Below, piece by piece: positions 24,135-25,289 of a stretch of 25,289 nt of DNA. The DNA comes from Chara braunii. Its lineage: Eukaryota > Streptophyta > Charophyceae > Charales > Characeae. The position numbers and the translations under genes were made by a program. Each line of letters starts with the position of its first letter. The first letter of the stretch is position 1. The notes under the pieces were generated by a model, which saw only the letters and a list, made by a program, of their open reading frames with translations, did no database searches and was not told the DNA's origin. The stretch lies in assembly GCA_003427395.1 (NCBI GenBank), contig BFEA01000087.1:1793698-1818986 (forward strand). Direction: 5' to 3'.

Positions 24135-25289
24135 GAGAGGATATATATCGTCACAAAATTATCAGAGCGCAAAAAAAAGCGAGGAAAACAAAGGAAACAA
24201 GAAAGATACCAATTCAATTTTTTGTCGTCGTACGTATATGTGTGTATGTATATGTATATGTACGTATCGTAGATATCCATGGTATATATCATGTAGAGAT
24301 ATGTATATATCGTCACAAGCATATCAGAGCGCAAAAGCGAAAAAATGGAAAAAGAAAGAAAGAAGGAAAACAGGAAAAAATGAATTCATGATTTAATCTT
24401 CTTCCTTATAACTCCCCCTGTTCAGATGGATGTAGGTTTAGCGGCGGCTGTCCCCACCCCCGTGTGTCATATCGACCCACTTGCACAGAGCCAGAAGGCA
24501 AAGAGGCAAAGAAAAGAGGAAGGCAACAGCCAAATAATACAGAACAGGCGGCAACAAAACAGATCCCAGATGACAAGTCCCACATGCAAGCACCGCCCCT
24601 GTCCACAGGCCAAACGACGGGACAAAACCAACCAGGATGTCAAAACATTCTTGTCTGCAAAAAAAATAAAAAAGAACCCAGAAAACCGGTATAAAAGACC
24701 ATCCCGGATGACGATTCCCACATACAAGCACCGCCCCGCGTTCCAAAAGGCCGAACCGAACAACGGGAAACAACCAACCAGGATGCCAAGACAATAAAAA
24801 ACCCCGGATGACTGATCCCACATGAAGCACCGCTACTTGCTTAGACCGAATAACGGGACAAAACCAACCGGGATGCAGACAAGATATCTACCATAACCAT
24901 AGATATGTATATATGTATATATGTGTACATGTATATGTATTGTATGTATTCTCAAAAGAAAATCAGAGCGCAAAAGCGAAAAAAGCAGAAAGAAAACGAG
25001 GAAAAAATGAATTCGGTTTCTTATCTTCTTCCTTACAAATGTATATAGATGTATAAACATGTATATAATATGTATATATATGTATGTATATAATATGTAT
25101 ATACGCAAGAGTTTCTGAACCGGTGGAGTTGTAAGAAAGAAGATAAAAAAACGAATTATTTTTTTCTTGTTTTCTTCTGTTTTTTTCGCCTTTGCGCTCT
25201 GATAGTCATGTGACGATATATATATATATGCCTCTAGTGGGTCGATATGACACACGGGGGTGGGGGCAGCCGCCGCTCAACCTACATCC
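24135..25289. repeat. Composite of direct and inverted repeats, open at window end
   Basis: A unit with ATATATCGTCACA, then ATCAGAGCGCAAAAGCG, an A-rich stretch, GAATTC and ATCTTCTTCCTTA occurs at about 24139, 24306 and 24953 on plus and at about 25225-25110 on minus. The third copy lacks the CGTCACA part. A second unit, GGATGTAGG with AGCGGCGGCTG and CCCCACCCCCGTGTGTCATA, is present at 24428-24480 and inverted at 25237-25289 (51 of 53 identical), the latter touching the window edge. AT-rich ATGTATAT tracts (24235-24300, 24899-24950, 25038-25110) separate them. No protein is encoded. It may be a foldback element with satellite-like interior. Confidence 0.8.
24562..24895. repeat. Three tandem copies of a 100 to 139-bp unit
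   Basis: Units start at 24562, 24701 and 24801 with ATCCCAGATGAC or CCCGGATGAC. They share TCCCACAT, AAGCACCGC and ACGGGACAAAACCAACC (with variants), ending near CAGACAAG. The first unit is longer because of an AT-rich insertion with AAAAAATAAAAAAG. Confidence 0.88.

Noticed and set aside
23242-24396. 384-codon plus frame, the longest in the window
   Set aside because: It passes through half of a hairpin element, CTC and CT microsatellites, poly-G and ATGTAT repeats. No domain, and composition follows the repeats.

Overview
The window looks like gene-poor, repeat-dominated nuclear DNA of a eukaryote, most likely a streptophyte (land plant or charophyte alga). The pointers are a primer-binding site complementary to the initiator tRNA-Met 3' end (the usual plant LTR-element primer), a Ty3/gypsy element with a C-terminal chromodomain, a LINE with an APE-type endonuclease, plant telo-box-like motifs (TTTAGGGTTT), and abundant microsatellites and foldback elements. 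No bacterial operon, Shine-Dalgarno pattern or continuous long gene is present. The species cannot be fixed from the sequence alone.

Layout. 1-2500: CA microsatellite, a palindromic element (1135-1247), and proline-rich tandem repeats that look like decayed coding sequence. 2600-4700: two tRNA-derived fragments, an orphan LTR-retrotransposon primer-binding site (3910) and a 300-bp foldback element (4381-4682). 5488-6257: a minus-strand decayed coding exon with one frameshift and one stop. 6559-7124: two tandem duplications. 7560-8640: 1 kb of pyrimidine-rich DNA with three degenerate repeats, ending in telo-box motifs. 8714-11112: wreck of a chromodomain Ty3/gypsy element (gag start, RNase H, integrase, chromodomain; protease and reverse transcriptase missing). 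11816-12298: large microsatellites. 12459-12812: a 9-bp-duplication-flanked element. 13692-14500: three copies of a block carrying a perfect splice-donor sequence. 14829-14994: second copy of the foldback family. 15246-19405: a decayed minus-strand LINE (endonuclease, RT and post-RT parts) whose 5' leader also occurs as an inverted copy beyond its 3' end. 19521-20720: tRNA-like fragment, palindromes and tandem repeats. 21248: a plausible start of a real gene (ATG with a four-codon first exon and GTGAGT donor) with E2F-like sites just inside. 21627-21762: a Nextera mate-pair junction adapter left in the assembly, beside an N gap. 23124-23383: a near-perfect long hairpin. 24135-25289: a composite of direct and inverted repeats that runs off the window end.

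The recognisable proteins belong to mobile elements and none is intact; many of the stops in them can be explained by C-to-T or G-to-A change, as expected for methylated repeats. I see no defence island, biosynthetic cluster or other multi-gene system. The most notable items are the possible E2F-regulated gene start, the long hairpins, the foldback families, the inverted LINE leader and the assembly artefact.
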